Part shown: positions 9,958-23,804 of the stretch, piece by piece
How positions within the stretch are numbered: position 1 is the stretch's first letter
Layout: every line of letters begins with the position of its first letter
DNA from: Shewanella subflava
GTDB taxonomy: Bacteria > Pseudomonadota > Gammaproteobacteria > Enterobacterales > Shewanellaceae
Direction of reading: 5' to 3'
Assembly (NCBI RefSeq): GCF_025971955.1
Contig: NZ_JAPDMX010000023.1
Coordinates: 51,685 to 115,684, forward strand
Length of the DNA stretch: 64,000 bases
Translations under genes and position numbers: made by a program
The notes under the pieces: model-generated
Seen by the model: the letters and a program-made list of their open reading frames with translations, nothing else
Told to the model about the DNA's origin: nothing
Database searches by the model: none

Positions 9958-10785
9958 ATGGATACAAAGCACAATACGCAAATACAACCTTTGCTTAATA
10001 TCATGCAAAAATTGCGTGATCCTGTAGAGGGGTGTCCGTGGGATTTGGCGCAAGATTTTAAAAGTATTGTGCCTTTTACCATAGAAGAAGCCTACGAGGT
10101 TGCCGACGCAATTGAACGCACCGCATGGGATGAACTGCCTGATGAGCTTGGCGACTTATTGTTTCAAGTGGTATTTTATTGTCAGCTGGCCACTGAACAG
10201 GGAAAGTTTGATTTCTCTACTGTGGTTGAGCGAATTTGCGCCAAGCTTATTCGTCGACATCCGCATGTGTTTCAAGCGCAACATATCACGTCACCTGAGC
10301 TAACCGCTAATCAGGTAAAACAAAGCTGGGAAGCTATAAAGGCACAAGAACGTGCCGATAAACTTCAGCTGTCTTTTCTGGATGATATTCCTCAAGCGCT
10401 ACCTGCATTAAAGCGAGCCGTTAAAATTCAAAAAAGAGTGGCAAAAGTGGGATTTGATTGGCCAGAGCTTGAGCCTGTGGTTGCCAAAATCTACGAGGAA
10501 GTTGATGAAGTACTTGTTGAAGCAAAATTAGTCGCATCAAATCCAGAACATTACCAGCCTAAAGTGTTGGATGAAATGGGCGACTTATTGTTTGCCGTCG
10601 TTAACCTCGCTCGTCACTTAAATGTGGACCCAGAGCAGGCATTACGTCAGGCCAATAATAAATTTGAGCGACGATTTAGAGGTGTTGAACACTGCGTTAA
10701 TCAAAGTGGTAAAGCATTTGAGGCCCATAGCATTGAACAACTCGATGGCTATTGGGAGCAAGTAAAACGCCAAGAGAAAAGATAA
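9958..10785 (+). CDS. mazG: Nucleoside triphosphate pyrophosphohydrolase MazG
   Basis: House-cleaning enzyme that hydrolyses (d)NTPs to NMP and PPi; in E. coli it also affects ppGpp levels and lies beside relA, as here. At 275 residues it has the normal two-domain length. The N-terminal MazG domain has GCPWDLAQDFKSI, EEAYEVADAIE and DELGDLLFQVVF. The C-terminal domain has EEVDEVLVEA and DEMGDLLFAVVNLARHL. These Glu/Asp clusters form the Mg2+ sites. The ATG at 9958 follows a CTTAAGTCGTT stretch with no strong ribosome site. Likely co-transcribed with relA. Confidence 0.94.
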   Translation: MDTKHNTQIQPLLNIMQKLRDPVEGCPWDLAQDFKSIVPFTIEEAYEVADAIERTAWDELPDELGDLLFQVVFYCQLATEQGKFDFSTVVERICAKLIRRHPHVFQAQHITSPELTANQVKQSWEAIKAQERADKLQLSFLDDIPQALPALKRAVKIQKRVAKVGFDWPELEPVVAKIYEEVDEVLVEAKLVASNPEHYQPKVLDEMGDLLFAVVNLARHLNVDPEQALRQANNKFERRFRGVEHCVNQSGKAFEAHSIEQLDGYWEQVKRQEKR

Positions 10786-10898
10786 AATTCTGACTTAACA
10801 CCTATATGTTGCAATTGGCAAAGTGTATATCGGCGAAATTATCGCTGTTTAGGTTTGTCGAATCGTCATCACTTTGGTATACTATCGCCCCGTCCTAG

Positions 10899-12584
<1,686 letters not shown>

Positions 12585-12590
12585 TAAATC

Positions 12591-12622
12591 AAGCCGCTGA
12601 CTATAATGTCAGCGGCTTTTTT
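12591..12622 (+). terminator. Intrinsic terminator after pyrG
   Basis: The hairpin AAGCCGCTGA...TCAGCGGCTT with a short ATAATG-type loop is followed directly by a T-run (TTTTTTGTT). It lies 6 bp past the pyrG stop. Confidence 0.9.
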
Positions 12623-12748
12623 GTTACTGAGTCTAGATAAACTTAATTACAGCTTGCGCTAGATCGACTTGCCGATAAATTGATAGTTGCTGTCAGGTTG
12701 AATTCGATTTATCCTAGCGGTCATGAATTTAAATTACCAAAATGAAAG

Positions 12749-12804
12749 TTAATACCAATAAAAAGTCTTAAAAAAGCTTATAAATGGGTTTTTATTGGTG
12801 TTAA
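12749..12804. repeat. 56-bp inverted repeat upstream of eno
   Basis: The arms TTAATACCAATAAAAA (12749-12764) and TTTTTATTGGTGTTAA (12789-12804) are inverted copies with one mismatch, around a centre containing AAGCTT. They lie 55 bp upstream of the eno start. This could be a regulatory hairpin in the eno leader or a miniature mobile element, since the ACCAAT/ATTGGT ends resemble those of the dispersed element in this window. Confidence 0.5.
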
Positions 12805-12822
12805 TTTTTTATTTGATTTTAA

Positions 12823-14160
<1,338 letters not shown>

Positions 14161-14178
14161 TATTTTGCTTTGCTGATT

Positions 14179-14208
14179 AAAAAGGCCACCACTCGGTGGC
14201 CTTTTTTG
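14179..14208 (+). terminator. Intrinsic terminator after eno
   Basis: The hairpin AAAAAGGCCACC...GGTGGCCTTTTTT has a short ACTC loop and a T-run, and lies about 20 bp past the eno stop. Confidence 0.9.
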
Positions 14209-14255
14209 TTGTATCATAAGCTTATTCATCATTTCGGATAATTTGCTTAGCTACT

Positions 14256-14558
14256 ATGAAGAAACTTTTATTCGCTTTAACGTTCCTGTTAGCGTTACTC
14301 CAATACAGATTGTGGATGGGCGAAAATAATTTATCTGAATATTTTCTGCTGCAAACTCAAATTCAAGCTCAGCAAGAAAGTAACGCCAAATTGATTGCCC
14401 GAAATCAAATTCTTAAAGAAGAAATCATCGATCTAAAAAGCGGCACCGAAGCGATAGAAGAACGAGCCCGAAACGAGTTAGGCCTCGTCAAAGAGGGAGA
14501 AACGTTTTATCGTGTAGTCGGTGCAGAATTACGAGATCGAAATCGTTTTGGCCATTAA
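14256..14558 (+). CDS. ftsB: Cell division protein FtsB
   Basis: Small bitopic divisome protein that works with FtsL and FtsQ in septal peptidoglycan activation. It has 100 residues: one N-terminal membrane helix (about 3-19, LLFALTFLLALLQYRLW), then a coiled coil with heptad Gln/Leu/Ile (QQESNAKLIARNQILKEEI) and the conserved ERARNELGLVKEGE segment. The start MKKLLFALTF is unambiguous. It is the first gene of the ftsB-ispD-ispF-truD-surE-pcm-nlpD-rpoS run, with ispD starting 4 bp after its stop. Confidence 0.92.
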   Translation: MKKLLFALTFLLALLQYRLWMGENNLSEYFLLQTQIQAQQESNAKLIARNQILKEEIIDLKSGTEAIEERARNELGLVKEGETFYRVVGAELRDRNRFGH

Positions 14559-14562
14559 TCAA

Positions 14563-15264
14563 ATGACAGCAACTATTCCTAACATTGTCGCTATCGTTCC
14601 TGCTGCAGGTATTGGTAGTAGAATGGGCGCAGCCATCCCTAAACAATATTTAAAATTAGGACAAGAGACTATTTTGTCTCATACCTTAGAGCGTTTATTA
14701 ACACATCCCGCTATTTCACAGGTCATTGTGGCATTACACCCTGAAGATGATTTTTTTTCGCAATTACCGCAGGCAACACACCCAAAACTGACTCAAGTTA
14801 TTGGTGGTTCTGAACGTGCAGATTCTGTGCTGGCAGGGCTTCAAGTTGTGGAAAATGATGCCTGGGTTTTAGTGCATGATGCGGCTCGCCCCTGTGTAAC
14901 GCATAGTGATATCGACAAACTTATTTATGCAATTAACTCGTTTCCACAAGGTGCAATATTAGCAGCCCCAGTGAGAGACACGATGAAGCGCGCTAAAGCT
15001 GATGGCACCATTGAGCAAACTGTCGAGCGAAATCAGCTTTGGCATGCATTAACACCTCAACTTTTTCCCGTGTCTGCGCTAAAGCTTAATCTTCAGCAGG
15101 CGTTGCAAGCCAAAGCCACTATTACAGATGAAGCAAGCGCTATGGAGTGGGCAGGTATTAGCCCAGGGTTAGTTGCAGGTCGTGTTGATAATATCAAAGT
15201 GACTCATCCTGACGATTTAGAGTTAGCGCAGTTGTTTCTAAACCAACAAACAATTTTGAAATAA
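14563..15264 (+). CDS. ispD: 2-C-methyl-D-erythritol 4-phosphate cytidylyltransferase IspD
   Basis: Third step of the MEP isoprenoid pathway: transfers CMP to methylerythritol phosphate. The nucleotide-binding signature is PAAGIGSRMGAAIPKQYL; other motifs are VLVHDAARPCVT and TDEASAMEW. The frame is open back to 14521 inside ftsB. The ATG at 14563, just after the ftsB stop, gives MTATIPNIVAIVPAAGIG and a normal length of 233 residues, so I chose it. ispF follows 13 bp downstream. Confidence 0.94.
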   Translation: MTATIPNIVAIVPAAGIGSRMGAAIPKQYLKLGQETILSHTLERLLTHPAISQVIVALHPEDDFFSQLPQATHPKLTQVIGGSERADSVLAGLQVVENDAWVLVHDAARPCVTHSDIDKLIYAINSFPQGAILAAPVRDTMKRAKADGTIEQTVERNQLWHALTPQLFPVSALKLNLQQALQAKATITDEASAMEWAGISPGLVAGRVDNIKVTHPDDLELAQLFLNQQTILK

Positions 15265-15277
15265 ATAAGGTTATCCA

Positions 15278-15757
15278 ATGAAAATGCGAATAGGCCATGG
15301 TTTCGATGTGCATAAGTTTGGCTCAGATAAACCCCTTATTTTAGGCGGGGTAACCGTCCCATATGAGACAGGGCTCATCGCGCACTCAGATGGTGATGTG
15401 GTTTTGCATGCAATCAGTGATGCTATATTAGGGGCGATGGCGCTTGGTGATATAGGCAAACATTTTCCTGATACAGATGCTAAATTTGCCGGAGCCGATA
15501 GCCGTGTATTATTGCGCCACTGTTATGATTTAGCGCTACAAAAAGGCTACAGCATAGGTAACTTAGACGTCACTGTGATTGCTCAAGCACCTAAAATGGC
15601 ACCGCATATTGACGCAATTCGCCGCTGCCTTGCTGCGGATTTAAACACCGCAATCGAAGACATTAATGTTAAAGCGACAACAACCGAAAAATTAGGCTTT
15701 ACTGGTCGTAAAGAAGGTATTGCTGTTGAGTCTGTCGTATTAATGGTTCAAAAATAG
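15278..15757 (+). CDS. ispF: 2-C-methyl-D-erythritol 2,4-cyclodiphosphate synthase IspF
   Basis: Trimeric Zn2+ enzyme of the MEP pathway that cyclises the CDP-ME 2-phosphate product. At 159 residues it is full length. Motifs are [12 protein letters not shown] (Asp and His zinc ligands), [17 protein letters not shown] and the C-terminal [18 protein letters not shown]. It sits directly after ispD, as usual, and is probably translated from the same mRNA. Confidence 0.95.
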   Translation: MKMRIGHGFDVHKFGSDKPLILGGVTVPYETGLIAHSDGDVVLHAISDAILGAMALGDIGKHFPDTDAKFAGADSRVLLRHCYDLALQKGYSIGNLDVTVIAQAPKMAPHIDAIRRCLAADLNTAIEDINVKATTTEKLGFTGRKEGIAVESVVLMVQK

Positions 15758-15768
15758 AGCGCTTACCC

Positions 15769-16836
15769 ATGATATCTGAGTTACATTATTTACATTCAAA
15801 GCCAACAAGTACTGCCGATTTACGCACTTATAATAGTGATTTCATTGTTGAAGAGATATTACCCTTTTCGCCTACAGGCGAAGGTGAGCATCATATGCTT
15901 CACATTCGAAAAGAGGGATTAAACACCGGCCATGTTGCTGAGACTTTAGCAAAATTTGCTAAAGTACATCCTAAAGAAGTCACATATGCGGGTCAAAAAG
16001 ATAAAAATGCGCAAACTGAGCAATGGTTCGGAATTCGTATTCCAGGTAAAGAAACCCCAGATTGGCAGCAACTTAATAGTGATAAATTAACGATTTTATC
16101 CAGCCACCGTCATGGTAAAAAGTTACGTATTGGTGCGCTTTTAGGTAATCGATTTACCCTCACATTGCGGAATGTGACCAATATTGAAGCATTGCAGCAG
16201 CGATTTGATCAAATTGCTAGAGTTGGAGTGCCTAATTATTTTGGTGAGCAACGTTTTGGTCATAATGGTAAAAACTTAGAGCAAGGCAGGCAGATGCTTT
16301 CTGGTGCTCGTAAAGTGCATGACCGAGCCAAGAAAAGTATGTATTTATCAGCCGTACGATCGCATATTTTTAATCAGGTAGTCTCTTACCGTCTTGCTCA
16401 TCATCAATTAACGCCTTTAGCGGGTGACTGTGTCATGCTAGCTGGCAGTAAAAGTTATTTTGTGGCAGAGCAATGGGATCAATTATTACTAAACCGCTTG
16501 GCCGAAGAGGATATTGGTTTTTCTGCCCCGCTATGGGGAAGAGGCTCACCATTGGCATTGACTGATGCAGCAGAAATGGAAGCGTTGGCACTCAATGAAT
16601 ATAAAGAAGACCTGACTGGGCTTGAGAATGCAGGCTTGAGCCAAGAACGTCGTCTATTGTTACTTAAGCCGCAGGCAATGAAATGGCAAGTCAATGAAGA
16701 TGTTTGCGTTATTGAGTTTATGTTGCCTGCTGGTAGCTATGCAACATCAGTGTTACGTGAATTAGTCGATTATCAGGACGTACAAGACATGAACTGGAAA
16801 ACTATGGTGGAACAACAATCACAAACACCTAAATAA
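15769..16836 (+). CDS. truD: tRNA pseudouridine(13) synthase TruD
   Basis: Isomerises U13 of tRNA-Glu. It has 355 residues with the catalytic Asp in the TruD motif [14 protein letters not shown], the [12 protein letters not shown] segment and the inserted TruD-specific domain between. The start [10 protein letters not shown] lies 11 bp after ispF. It keeps the canonical position between ispF and surE. Confidence 0.94.
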   Translation: MISELHYLHSKPTSTADLRTYNSDFIVEEILPFSPTGEGEHHMLHIRKEGLNTGHVAETLAKFAKVHPKEVTYAGQKDKNAQTEQWFGIRIPGKETPDWQQLNSDKLTILSSHRHGKKLRIGALLGNRFTLTLRNVTNIEALQQRFDQIARVGVPNYFGEQRFGHNGKNLEQGRQMLSGARKVHDRAKKSMYLSAVRSHIFNQVVSYRLAHHQLTPLAGDCVMLAGSKSYFVAEQWDQLLLNRLAEEDIGFSAPLWGRGSPLALTDAAEMEALALNEYKEDLTGLENAGLSQERRLLLLKPQAMKWQVNEDVCVIEFMLPAGSYATSVLRELVDYQDVQDMNWKTMVEQQSQTPK

Positions 16837-16865
16837 CAGTTCATTACCTAAGGGATCAGCCTCTC

Positions 16866-17615
16866 ATGATTAATATTCTAGTCAGTAATGATGATGGCGT
16901 TAATGCACCAGGGATAATCGCATTAACGACAGCATTAAAAACCTTTGCGAATGTGTTGACCGTTGCACCAGATCGAAATTGTTCAGGAGCAAGTAATTCT
17001 TTAACCTTGACTAATCCATTAAGAATTAATAACTTAGAAAATGGATATGTTTCAGTTAATGGAACGCCAACGGATTGTGTGCATTTAGCTATTAGGCAGC
17101 TTTGTAATATTGAACCTGAAATTGTGGTGTCCGGTATTAATGCTGGCGCTAATATGGGTGATGATACCTTATATTCAGGTACGATTGCTGCGGCAATGGA
17201 AGGTCGTTTTTTAGGGCTACCAGCCATTGCTATTTCATTGGCGGGTAAAAAATTGCAGCATTATGACAGCGCCGCATATTATGCGGTTAAAATCGTAAAA
17301 AGCCTGTTAGTGCACCCAATTGAGTCAAACCAGATTTTAAATGTGAATGTACCAGATTTGCCACTTGATCAAATTAAAGGGATTAAAGTGACTCGTCTTG
17401 GTGCACGGCATAAAGCAGAGGGTATGGTTAAAACAACTGATCCAGCTGGTAAAGACATTTATTGGTTAGGGCCTGTGGGGGGGGAACAAGATGCGGGCGA
17501 AGGTACAGATTTTGGCGCAATTGCTGCTGGCTTTGTCTCTATTACGCCGTTAACAGTTGATTTAACTGCATACAATCAACTTTCAACGCTAGCTGATTGG
17601 GTAACGAAGATATGA
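16866..17615 (+). CDS. surE: 5'/3'-nucleotidase SurE
   Basis: Metal-dependent phosphatase acting on nucleoside monophosphates, linked to stationary-phase survival. It has 249 residues with the N-terminal acidic metal site [17 protein letters not shown] and the conserved [19 protein letters not shown]. The stop codon overlaps the pcm start in an ATGA, which points to translational coupling. Confidence 0.95.
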   Translation: MINILVSNDDGVNAPGIIALTTALKTFANVLTVAPDRNCSGASNSLTLTNPLRINNLENGYVSVNGTPTDCVHLAIRQLCNIEPEIVVSGINAGANMGDDTLYSGTIAAAMEGRFLGLPAIAISLAGKKLQHYDSAAYYAVKIVKSLLVHPIESNQILNVNVPDLPLDQIKGIKVTRLGARHKAEGMVKTTDPAGKDIYWLGPVGGEQDAGEGTDFGAIAAGFVSITPLTVDLTAYNQLSTLADWVTKI

Positions 17616-18247
17616 CAGGTGTTTCATCTGCACGAGCAGTTAATTTAACCAAAAAATTAACTGAAGTAGGGATCAAGGATCAAACCGTGTTAAACGCGGT
17701 CGCAAATACACCACGAGAATTGTTTCTTGATGGTGCCTTGGCGCATAAAGCTTATGAAAATACCGCTTTACCTATCGGGCAGGGACAAACCATTTCTCAG
17801 CCATATATCGTGGCAAGAATGACTGAACTTTTGATGCAAACCAAACCGCAACGCGTCCTTGAAATTGGTACGGGATCGGGTTATCAAGCTGCGGTTTTAG
17901 CGCAATTAGTGCCAGAACTTTGCACCATTGAGCGGATTAAGTCATTGCAAATTCAAGCGAGGCAGCGGCTTAAAAAGCTCGATTTACATAATGTCTCTTT
18001 CAAGTATGGTGATGGTTGGAAGGGATGGAGCAATCGAGGGCCATTTGATGGCATTATGGTAACCGCCGCCGCAGTTAGTGTGCCACAGGCCTTACTCGAA
18101 CAATTAAGTAATAATGGAGTGTTGATTATTCCTGTTGGCGATGACACCCAACAACTGTTAAAAATTACGCGTCATGGTAATGAATACGGTTCTCAGGTCA
18201 TCGAAGCCGTAAAATTTGTGCCACTAATTAATGGCGATCTCGCCTAA
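17612..18247 (+). CDS. pcm: Protein-L-isoaspartate O-methyltransferase
   Basis: SAM-dependent repair of isoaspartyl residues in ageing proteins. The SAM loop is [18 protein letters not shown], and the substrate region includes [15 protein letters not shown]. The frame opens at 17597 inside surE. I take the ATG at 17612, which overlaps the surE stop (ATGA) and begins [10 protein letters not shown], giving 211 residues, the usual length. Confidence 0.94.
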   Translation: MTGVSSARAVNLTKKLTEVGIKDQTVLNAVANTPRELFLDGALAHKAYENTALPIGQGQTISQPYIVARMTELLMQTKPQRVLEIGTGSGYQAAVLAQLVPELCTIERIKSLQIQARQRLKKLDLHNVSFKYGDGWKGWSNRGPFDGIMVTAAAVSVPQALLEQLSNNGVLIIPVGDDTQQLLKITRHGNEYGSQVIEAVKFVPLINGDLA

Positions 18248-18252
18248 TCTAT

Positions 18253-19203
18253 TTGACAGCAGTGATAGGATTTAATTTGATGTATATGGTTTGGCTGCGA
18301 CTCTTCATCGTCATTATCGCTTTATCCGGTTGCAGTTTTCAGGCACATAGACCAGCACCTGTTGAAAACATCTCATCTTCAACTCACCAGCCTAAATATC
18401 ATCGTGGTTCGTTATCCCATTCTGACTATATCGTTAAAAAAGGCGACACGCTTTATTCTATTTCTTGGGGGGCAGGGCGTCATTTTGCTGAAGTCGCAAA
18501 ATTGAATAATCTTAAAGCGCCTTATACTATTTATCCTGGTCAGAGGCTCAATTTGTCTCAAGCGTCATCAAAAAGCACGACAAATGTTAATAAAAATAGT
18601 ACTTCAGGCGTGAGTGTGGGGACGGTTACCCCGCCATATAGTGGTGCTGATTCGAGTAAAAATTCTAAAGTTAATCAACAGCAAACCCCTATAAAACCTG
18701 GGCAAACGGTAAAATCAACGACGACGAAAAAAGAGCTTGATCACAAAGCTAAGCCTGCGTATTCTGTAACAACTACCCAGCAAAAAATTAACCAAGGTGA
18801 TAATCCACCGATAGCAGATTTACCCAGTAAAGTGCAGAAGTGGTACTGGCCCGTGAAAGGAAAGATTATTGGATATTTTTCTTCTAGCGAGCAAGGCAAT
18901 CAGGGGATAAAGATTGCTGGTAATCGCGGCGATATTATCAAAGCTGCCGCAGATGGAAGAGTCGTTTACGCAGGAGATGCGTTACGTGGATACGGCAACT
19001 TAGTCATTATCAAACATAATGATGAATATTTAAGTGCTTATGCTCACACCGACAGAATTCTGGTTAAAGAAAAGCAATATGTTAGCGCAGGCCAAACAGT
19101 TGCAAAAATGGGCAGTACAGGGGCAAACCAAGTGATGTTGCATTTTGAAATTCGCTATCATGGTAAGTCTGTTAACCCATTACGATATCTACCTAAGCAG
19201 TAA
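18253..19203 (+). CDS. nlpD: Lipoprotein NlpD (LysM and degenerate LytM domains)
   Basis: Outer-membrane lipoprotein that activates the amidase AmiC during cell separation. A signal peptide ends at a lipobox (ALSGC), followed by a LysM domain (YIVKKGDTLYSISWGAG to YPGQRLNLS), a long Thr/Lys/Gln-rich linker and a C-terminal LytM/M23 fold. The first zinc His is missing (QGIKIAG where active enzymes have an H-x-x-x-D motif), and the final motif is MLHFEIR instead of H-x-H. It is therefore a catalytically dead regulator, as known for NlpD. The exact start is unsure: MYMVWLRLF nine codons in is an alternative. In E. coli nlpD carries the main rpoS promoter. Confidence 0.92.
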   Translation: MTAVIGFNLMYMVWLRLFIVIIALSGCSFQAHRPAPVENISSSTHQPKYHRGSLSHSDYIVKKGDTLYSISWGAGRHFAEVAKLNNLKAPYTIYPGQRLNLSQASSKSTTNVNKNSTSGVSVGTVTPPYSGADSSKNSKVNQQQTPIKPGQTVKSTTTKKELDHKAKPAYSVTTTQQKINQGDNPPIADLPSKVQKWYWPVKGKIIGYFSSSEQGNQGIKIAGNRGDIIKAAADGRVVYAGDALRGYGNLVIIKHNDEYLSAYAHTDRILVKEKQYVSAGQTVAKMGSTGANQVMLHFEIRYHGKSVNPLRYLPKQ

Positions 19204-19280
19204 TTGTTTAGCAACATTAATAACGGAGGATAAGAACGTGTAGATCTATAACATCACAATTAAGGTTTGGGAGAGCAATT

Positions 19281-20243
19281 ATGAGCCAGAAAATAAGCGC
19301 TGCGAAGGCAGAACTATCTGTTGATCAAGCTAAAAAACCACAAGACGTTGATACTGCTTTAGTTCAACAATTAGACATAGAAGAAAAAGTCCAGGAAGAC
19401 TTACATAAAAATTTAGATGCCACTCAATTATATTTAGGTGAAATAGGTTTTTCTCCGCTATTAACGGCTGAAGAAGAAGTCTTTTTTTCACGTAAAGCCC
19501 TCAAAGGTTGCGAAAAGTCACGTAACCGCATGATCGAAAGTAATCTTCGCCTTGTTGTAAAAATTGCCAGAAGATACAACAATCGTGGTTTAGCGTTACT
19601 CGACCTTATCGAAGAAGGTAATTTAGGATTAATTCGCGCTGTTGAGAAATTCGATCCCGAAAGAGGTTTCCGATTTTCAACTTATGCGACTTGGTGGATC
19701 CGTCAGACCATCGAGCGTGCCATCATGAATCAAACCCGTACTATACGTTTACCCATTCATGTAGTGAAAGAATTAAATGTATACCTTCGAACAGCCAGAC
19801 AACTGGCACAAAAACTGGATCACGAACCTACAGCGGAAGAAATCGCTGAAAAACTCGATGTTTCTACGGGTGATGTCAGTCGGATGCTGAAATTAAATGA
19901 ACGTATCACCTCAGTAGACATGCCTATTGGCGGCGACAATGAAAAGGCTCTGCTTGATGTGATTGCTGATGATGATTCTGTCGGACCTGATCATAAAGTC
20001 CAAGATGAAGACTTATCAAACTCAATCGTAGGTTGGCTAAATGAGCTGAATACCAAACAACGTGAAGTGTTAGCCCGTCGATTTGGTCTTCTTGGCTATG
20101 AGCCTTCAACGTTAGAACATGTTGGTGCTGAAATCGGCTTAACGCGTGAAAGAGTGCGTCAAATTCAAGTTGAAGCATTAAAGCGTTTAAAAGATTTGTT
20201 GGGTCAACAAGGCTTATCTGTTGAAGCATTATTTAGAGAGTAA
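19281..20243 (+). CDS. rpoS: RNA polymerase sigma factor RpoS
   Basis: Stationary-phase/general-stress sigma factor. It has 320 residues: region 1.2 ([16 protein letters not shown]), region 2 ([20 protein letters not shown] and [17 protein letters not shown]), region 3 and region 4 ([20 protein letters not shown]). It follows nlpD in the classic order. A hairpin terminator lies about 115 bp downstream. The cargo of the transposon in this window carries partner-switch proteins, but nothing in the sequence ties those to RpoS. Confidence 0.96.
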   Translation: MSQKISAAKAELSVDQAKKPQDVDTALVQQLDIEEKVQEDLHKNLDATQLYLGEIGFSPLLTAEEEVFFSRKALKGCEKSRNRMIESNLRLVVKIARRYNNRGLALLDLIEEGNLGLIRAVEKFDPERGFRFSTYATWWIRQTIERAIMNQTRTIRLPIHVVKELNVYLRTARQLAQKLDHEPTAEEIAEKLDVSTGDVSRMLKLNERITSVDMPIGGDNEKALLDVIADDDSVGPDHKVQDEDLSNSIVGWLNELNTKQREVLARRFGLLGYEPSTLEHVGAEIGLTRERVRQIQVEALKRLKDLLGQQGLSVEALFRE

Positions 20244-20356
20244 TTAACCAAAGCAAATTTGAGAATTAAACGCATTAACACTTTAATCGATGAACAATAA
20301 TCAGGTGTTTGCCAATCTAAATACGATACCATTCAAGCTATACTCAACAAAGAAAG

Positions 20357-20387
20357 GACATGATTGAACTATTCAACATGTCTTTTT
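20357..20387 (+). terminator. Intrinsic terminator after rpoS
   Basis: The hairpin GACATG-a-TTGAA / TTCAA-CATGTC with a CTA loop is followed by TTTTTT. A possible start codon at 20360 falls inside this stem, which argues against a gene beginning there. Confidence 0.8.
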
Positions 20388-20446
20388 TATTGGAAGATTT
20401 TCATGCCAATTTATATGTCCATTATGACTTAGATTTGTTCCTTAAA

Positions 20447-20806
20447 TCGATATCGTTTGTGTTAGAGCCCGAGATTCGATTATTGAACAAGGTAATCCGC
20501 TGGCCTATGCAGATGGTTTTCAAGATGGTTGCGACAGTGGTAACAAAGCGGGTGGAGCCTGTTCGATCTATTCAAAAATATATCACTTGGTTTAACAGCG
20601 ATACCGATTATGCACAAGGTTGGAGTGATGGCTTTCGCCAATGTGAAATAGAGCAAGAGTCTATTCAACGTCAAAGCTGAATGGCAATAGAGCAACAAAA
20701 ACGGCAAGAACAACGCAAAGCCAATGATATTGCCAGTAAACATGCCTTAGAAACCGAAGTAATAAAAGGGGTTGATAGTTCAGGGCTTGAATTTTTAGGT
20801 CAATAG
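20447..20806 (+). pseudogene. Decayed small gene downstream of rpoS
   Basis: Two overlapping frames carry related protein-like segments but no intact gene. Frame one (to the TAA at 20593-20595) reads NPLAYADGFQDGCDSGNKAG. The next frame continues DTDYAQGWSDGFRQCEIEQE, meets a TGA at 20678-20680, then goes on in the same frame with MAIEQQKRQEQRKAND to a TAG at 20804-20806. The repeated Y-A-x-G-(F/W)-x-D-G pattern across the frameshift suggests one ancestral protein, now broken by one frameshift and one nonsense codon. I do not know its function. Confidence 0.6.
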
Positions 20807-20834
20807 CTTAACGGTTTCGTTTAATCGAAACGAT

Positions 20835-20866
20835 AAGCCCGTGCCGATAAAATCGAGCACAGGCTT
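20835..20866 (-). terminator. Probable terminator after mutS
   Basis: The inverted repeat AAGCCCGTGC...GCACAGGCTT, with a CGATAAAATCGA centre that itself pairs, lies 29 bp past the mutS stop. On the minus strand it is followed by ATCGTTT, only a weak T-run. Confidence 0.6.
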
Positions 20867-20894
20867 TGTGTGTTTGCTGCTGTTGCTGTGAGAA

Positions 20895-23489
20895 TCAGAG
20901 TGATTTAGCTAACTGCTTAAGCTGATATAACTGCTCTAACGCTTGCTTTGGTGTGAGGTCATCTGGGTCGATTACGGCTAACTTTTCCACTAAGGGTGAG
21001 TAATCGATTTGGGGTAACTCAAGTGCCATTTGAGTCATGTCATCTGCGCTGATTGCTGTCTTGTTATCTCGGCTTTCTAATTGATGTAGTTTATGTTTTG
21101 CGGCTTTTATAACATGCTGAGGCACCCCCGCCAATGCGGCAACTTGTAAGCCGTAACTTTTACTTGCAGCCCCTTCTTGAACCGCGTGCATAAAGGCAAT
21201 GGTGTCTTGATGCTCTATGGCGTCTAAATGCACATTTACAACACCAGCTAACAACTCAGGTAGCTGGGTTAATTCAAAATAATGGGTGGCAAATAAGGTT
21301 AGCGCATTAACTTTTTGTGCCAAGTATTCAGCGGCGGACCATGCCAATGATAAGCCGTCATAAGTCGATGTGCCGCGGCCAATTTCATCCATTAACACTA
21401 AACTTTGTTTGGTCGCATTATGAAGAATATTAGCCGTTTCGGTCATTTCAACCATAAACGTTGAACGGCCTGATGCAAGATCATCTGAAGCACCAATTCG
21501 AGTAAATATTCGATCAATATGGCCAATATAAGCACTGTGAGCCGGAACGAAACAGCCAATGTGTGCCATTAACGTGATTAGGGCGACTTGGCGCATATAG
21601 GTTGATTTACCCCCCATGTTAGGACCCGTTACAATCAACATTTTACGAGCAGGTGATAAACAAACTGGGTTAGCAATAAAGGGACTTTGACTGACTCTTT
21701 CAACGACAGGGTGGCGACCTGCTTGTATGTCTATACCAATATCATTGGTCATGGATGGACAATGATAACCAAGCGTTTGAGCACGTTCAGCAAAGTTACT
21801 GATGACATCAAGTTCTGCGGCGGCAGTAGCAAACTGTTGTAACTCTTGCAGTTTTGGTAACAGCAAATCAAATAACTCTTCCCATAGTCGTTTCTCTAAT
21901 GCAAGGGCTTTTCCTTGACTTGATAAGACCTTTTCTTCGTACTCTTTTAATTCTGGCGTAATATAGCGTTCAGTCCCTTTTAACGTTTGGCGACGCTGAT
22001 AATGCATCGGGACACGATCGGATTGTAATCGGCTGACTTCTATATAATAACCATGTACTCGGTTGTAACCGACTTTAAGCGTGTTAATGCCGGTTTCTTG
22101 TTTCTCGCGGGCCTCAAGTTCTACAAGGTAGTGACTGGCTCCTTCACTTAGTTTACGCCATTCATCTAGCTCGCTATTGTAACCATCTTTAATCACACCG
22201 CCATCACGGATCAGAACCGGTGGGTTATCAATGATTGCACGTTCAAGTAACTCGTGTTCGTTGGGAAATTCGCCTAACAGAATAGCTAAATTGTTCAAAT
22301 GTGGTTGCTGGCAAATTTGCAACGTGTGTTTAATCTCTGGCAGTAAAGTTAATGCTTGCTTTAGTCGGGCAAAATCACGCGGACGGGCACTTCTTAACGC
22401 AAGACGCGCCATAATCCTTTCGATGTCACCTAAAGCCTTAAGCTGATCGTGCAGCTGTGGATAAATATCCTGCTCAATTAACTCATTCACCGCAGTGTGG
22501 CGCAGGGTTATTTGCTGGCGATCTCTAAGCGGCTGGTGGATCCAGCGCTGGAGCATGCGACTACCCATAGGGGTTGCAGTGTTATCTAATACCCATGAAA
22601 GGGTGTTTTCACGCCCACCCGAAAGATTTTGAGTTAACTCCAAGTTTCTTCTGGTTGCCGCATCTAAAATAATGGAGTCAGTTTGATTGAAACGCACAAT
22701 CGAATTGATATGGGGTAAAGCCGTTTTTTGGGTATCTTTGACATACTGCATTAGGCAACCCGCAGCTTGCAAAGCTAATCGAGCGTCGCTGATACCAAAT
22801 CCATGCAGATCTTTTGTACCGAATTGGGCTAATAATAAATTAATGCAGGTATCATAATCGAACTCCCATTCAGGTCGACGTCGAATCCCTTTTAACTGAT
22901 TGATTAAAAGCATGTCAGTAAAATCTTCACTGTAGAGTAACTCAGCTGGGCGGGTGCGTTGGATTTCCGCCTCTAAAGCTTCCCTTGATGCTAATTCCGA
23001 AATAACAAAACGACCTGATGAAATATCTAATGTGGCAAAACCATAGCCCACTTTTCCTTGATAAAGTGCCGCTAATAAATTGTCTTGGCGCTCTTGCAGT
23101 AATGCTTCATCGGTTAGGGTACCGGGTGTCACAATTCGTACAACTTGGCGTTCAACAGGACCTTTTGAGGTTGCGGGATCGCCAATTTGCTCACAAATAG
23201 CAACGGATTGGCCGATTTGGACTAGCTTGGCAAGATAACCTTCGACCGCATGGTATGGAATGCCTGCCATTGGGATTGGATCTCCACCGCTTTTCCCACG
23301 TGCAGTTAAAGAAATACCGAGCATTTCGGATGCTTTTTTTGCATCCTCATAAAACAATTCATAAAAGTCGCCCATACGATAGAACAGTAACATGTCTGAA
23401 TGAGCCGCTTTCATGGTCAGGTATTGACGCATCATTGGAGTGTGCTTTTCTAAATCAAGGTTATCAAGTGCGGTCATTGGCAATGTCAT
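20895..23489 (-). CDS. mutS: DNA mismatch repair protein MutS
   Basis: Mismatch-recognition ATPase working with MutL. The mismatch-binding Phe-x-Glu lies in [17 protein letters not shown] near the N-terminus. The C-terminal ABC ATPase has Walker A ([15 protein letters not shown]) and Walker B/signature ([16 protein letters not shown]). The frame is 864 residues; [16 protein letters not shown] four codons in is the alternative start. It is divergent from recA across a 315-bp gap that contains the recA SOS box. Confidence 0.95.
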   Translation of the reverse strand: MTLPMTALDNLDLEKHTPMMRQYLTMKAAHSDMLLFYRMGDFYELFYEDAKKASEMLGISLTARGKSGGDPIPMAGIPYHAVEGYLAKLVQIGQSVAICEQIGDPATSKGPVERQVVRIVTPGTLTDEALLQERQDNLLAALYQGKVGYGFATLDISSGRFVISELASREALEAEIQRTRPAELLYSEDFTDMLLINQLKGIRRRPEWEFDYDTCINLLLAQFGTKDLHGFGISDARLALQAAGCLMQYVKDTQKTALPHINSIVRFNQTDSIILDAATRRNLELTQNLSGGRENTLSWVLDNTATPMGSRMLQRWIHQPLRDRQQITLRHTAVNELIEQDIYPQLHDQLKALGDIERIMARLALRSARPRDFARLKQALTLLPEIKHTLQICQQPHLNNLAILLGEFPNEHELLERAIIDNPPVLIRDGGVIKDGYNSELDEWRKLSEGASHYLVELEAREKQETGINTLKVGYNRVHGYYIEVSRLQSDRVPMHYQRRQTLKGTERYITPELKEYEEKVLSSQGKALALEKRLWEELFDLLLPKLQELQQFATAAAELDVISNFAERAQTLGYHCPSMTNDIGIDIQAGRHPVVERVSQSPFIANPVCLSPARKMLIVTGPNMGGKSTYMRQVALITLMAHIGCFVPAHSAYIGHIDRIFTRIGASDDLASGRSTFMVEMTETANILHNATKQSLVLMDEIGRGTSTYDGLSLAWSAAEYLAQKVNALTLFATHYFELTQLPELLAGVVNVHLDAIEHQDTIAFMHAVQEGAASKSYGLQVAALAGVPQHVIKAAKHKLHQLESRDNKTAISADDMTQMALELPQIDYSPLVEKLAVIDPDDLTPKQALEQLYQLKQLAKSL

Positions 23490-23672
23490 ACTCTTTATGT
23501 TTACTGGTCGTAATTCGTTGAATCTATCACTGAATTAGCATGCTAGTTTAAAGCGGCTAATCTTAGCAAAATTTGCCTTGATTAGAAAAATACAAATACC
23601 CAATATTGCCATTAATTTACTAAGTTCATAATTTAATTAATGAATAAAAAAAATTAATCACAGGACTTGATA

Positions 23673-23688
23673 CTGTATGATTATACAG
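23673..23688. promoter_or_regulatory. LexA (SOS) box upstream of recA
   Basis: CTGTATGATTATACAG is a near-perfect CTGT-N8-ACAG palindrome 117 bp upstream of the recA start, in the mutS-recA intergenic region (23490-23804). The rest of that gap is AT-rich and shows no gene. Confidence 0.9.
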
Positions 23689-23804
23689 TATACTGAACAA
23701 CATATTGAGATGACTGATGTTAAAAATGTCAGTTAACAACACATTTATAAAATGCATATTATTCATTAATTGCCAATGCAGTTACTGTCTGGAAGGGGTT
23801 TAAA

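Noticed and set aside
20360..20680. 106-residue ORF after rpoS as an intact gene
   Set aside because: Its start lies inside the rpoS terminator stem, there is no ribosome site, and only the end matches the other fragments; treated as a pseudogene.
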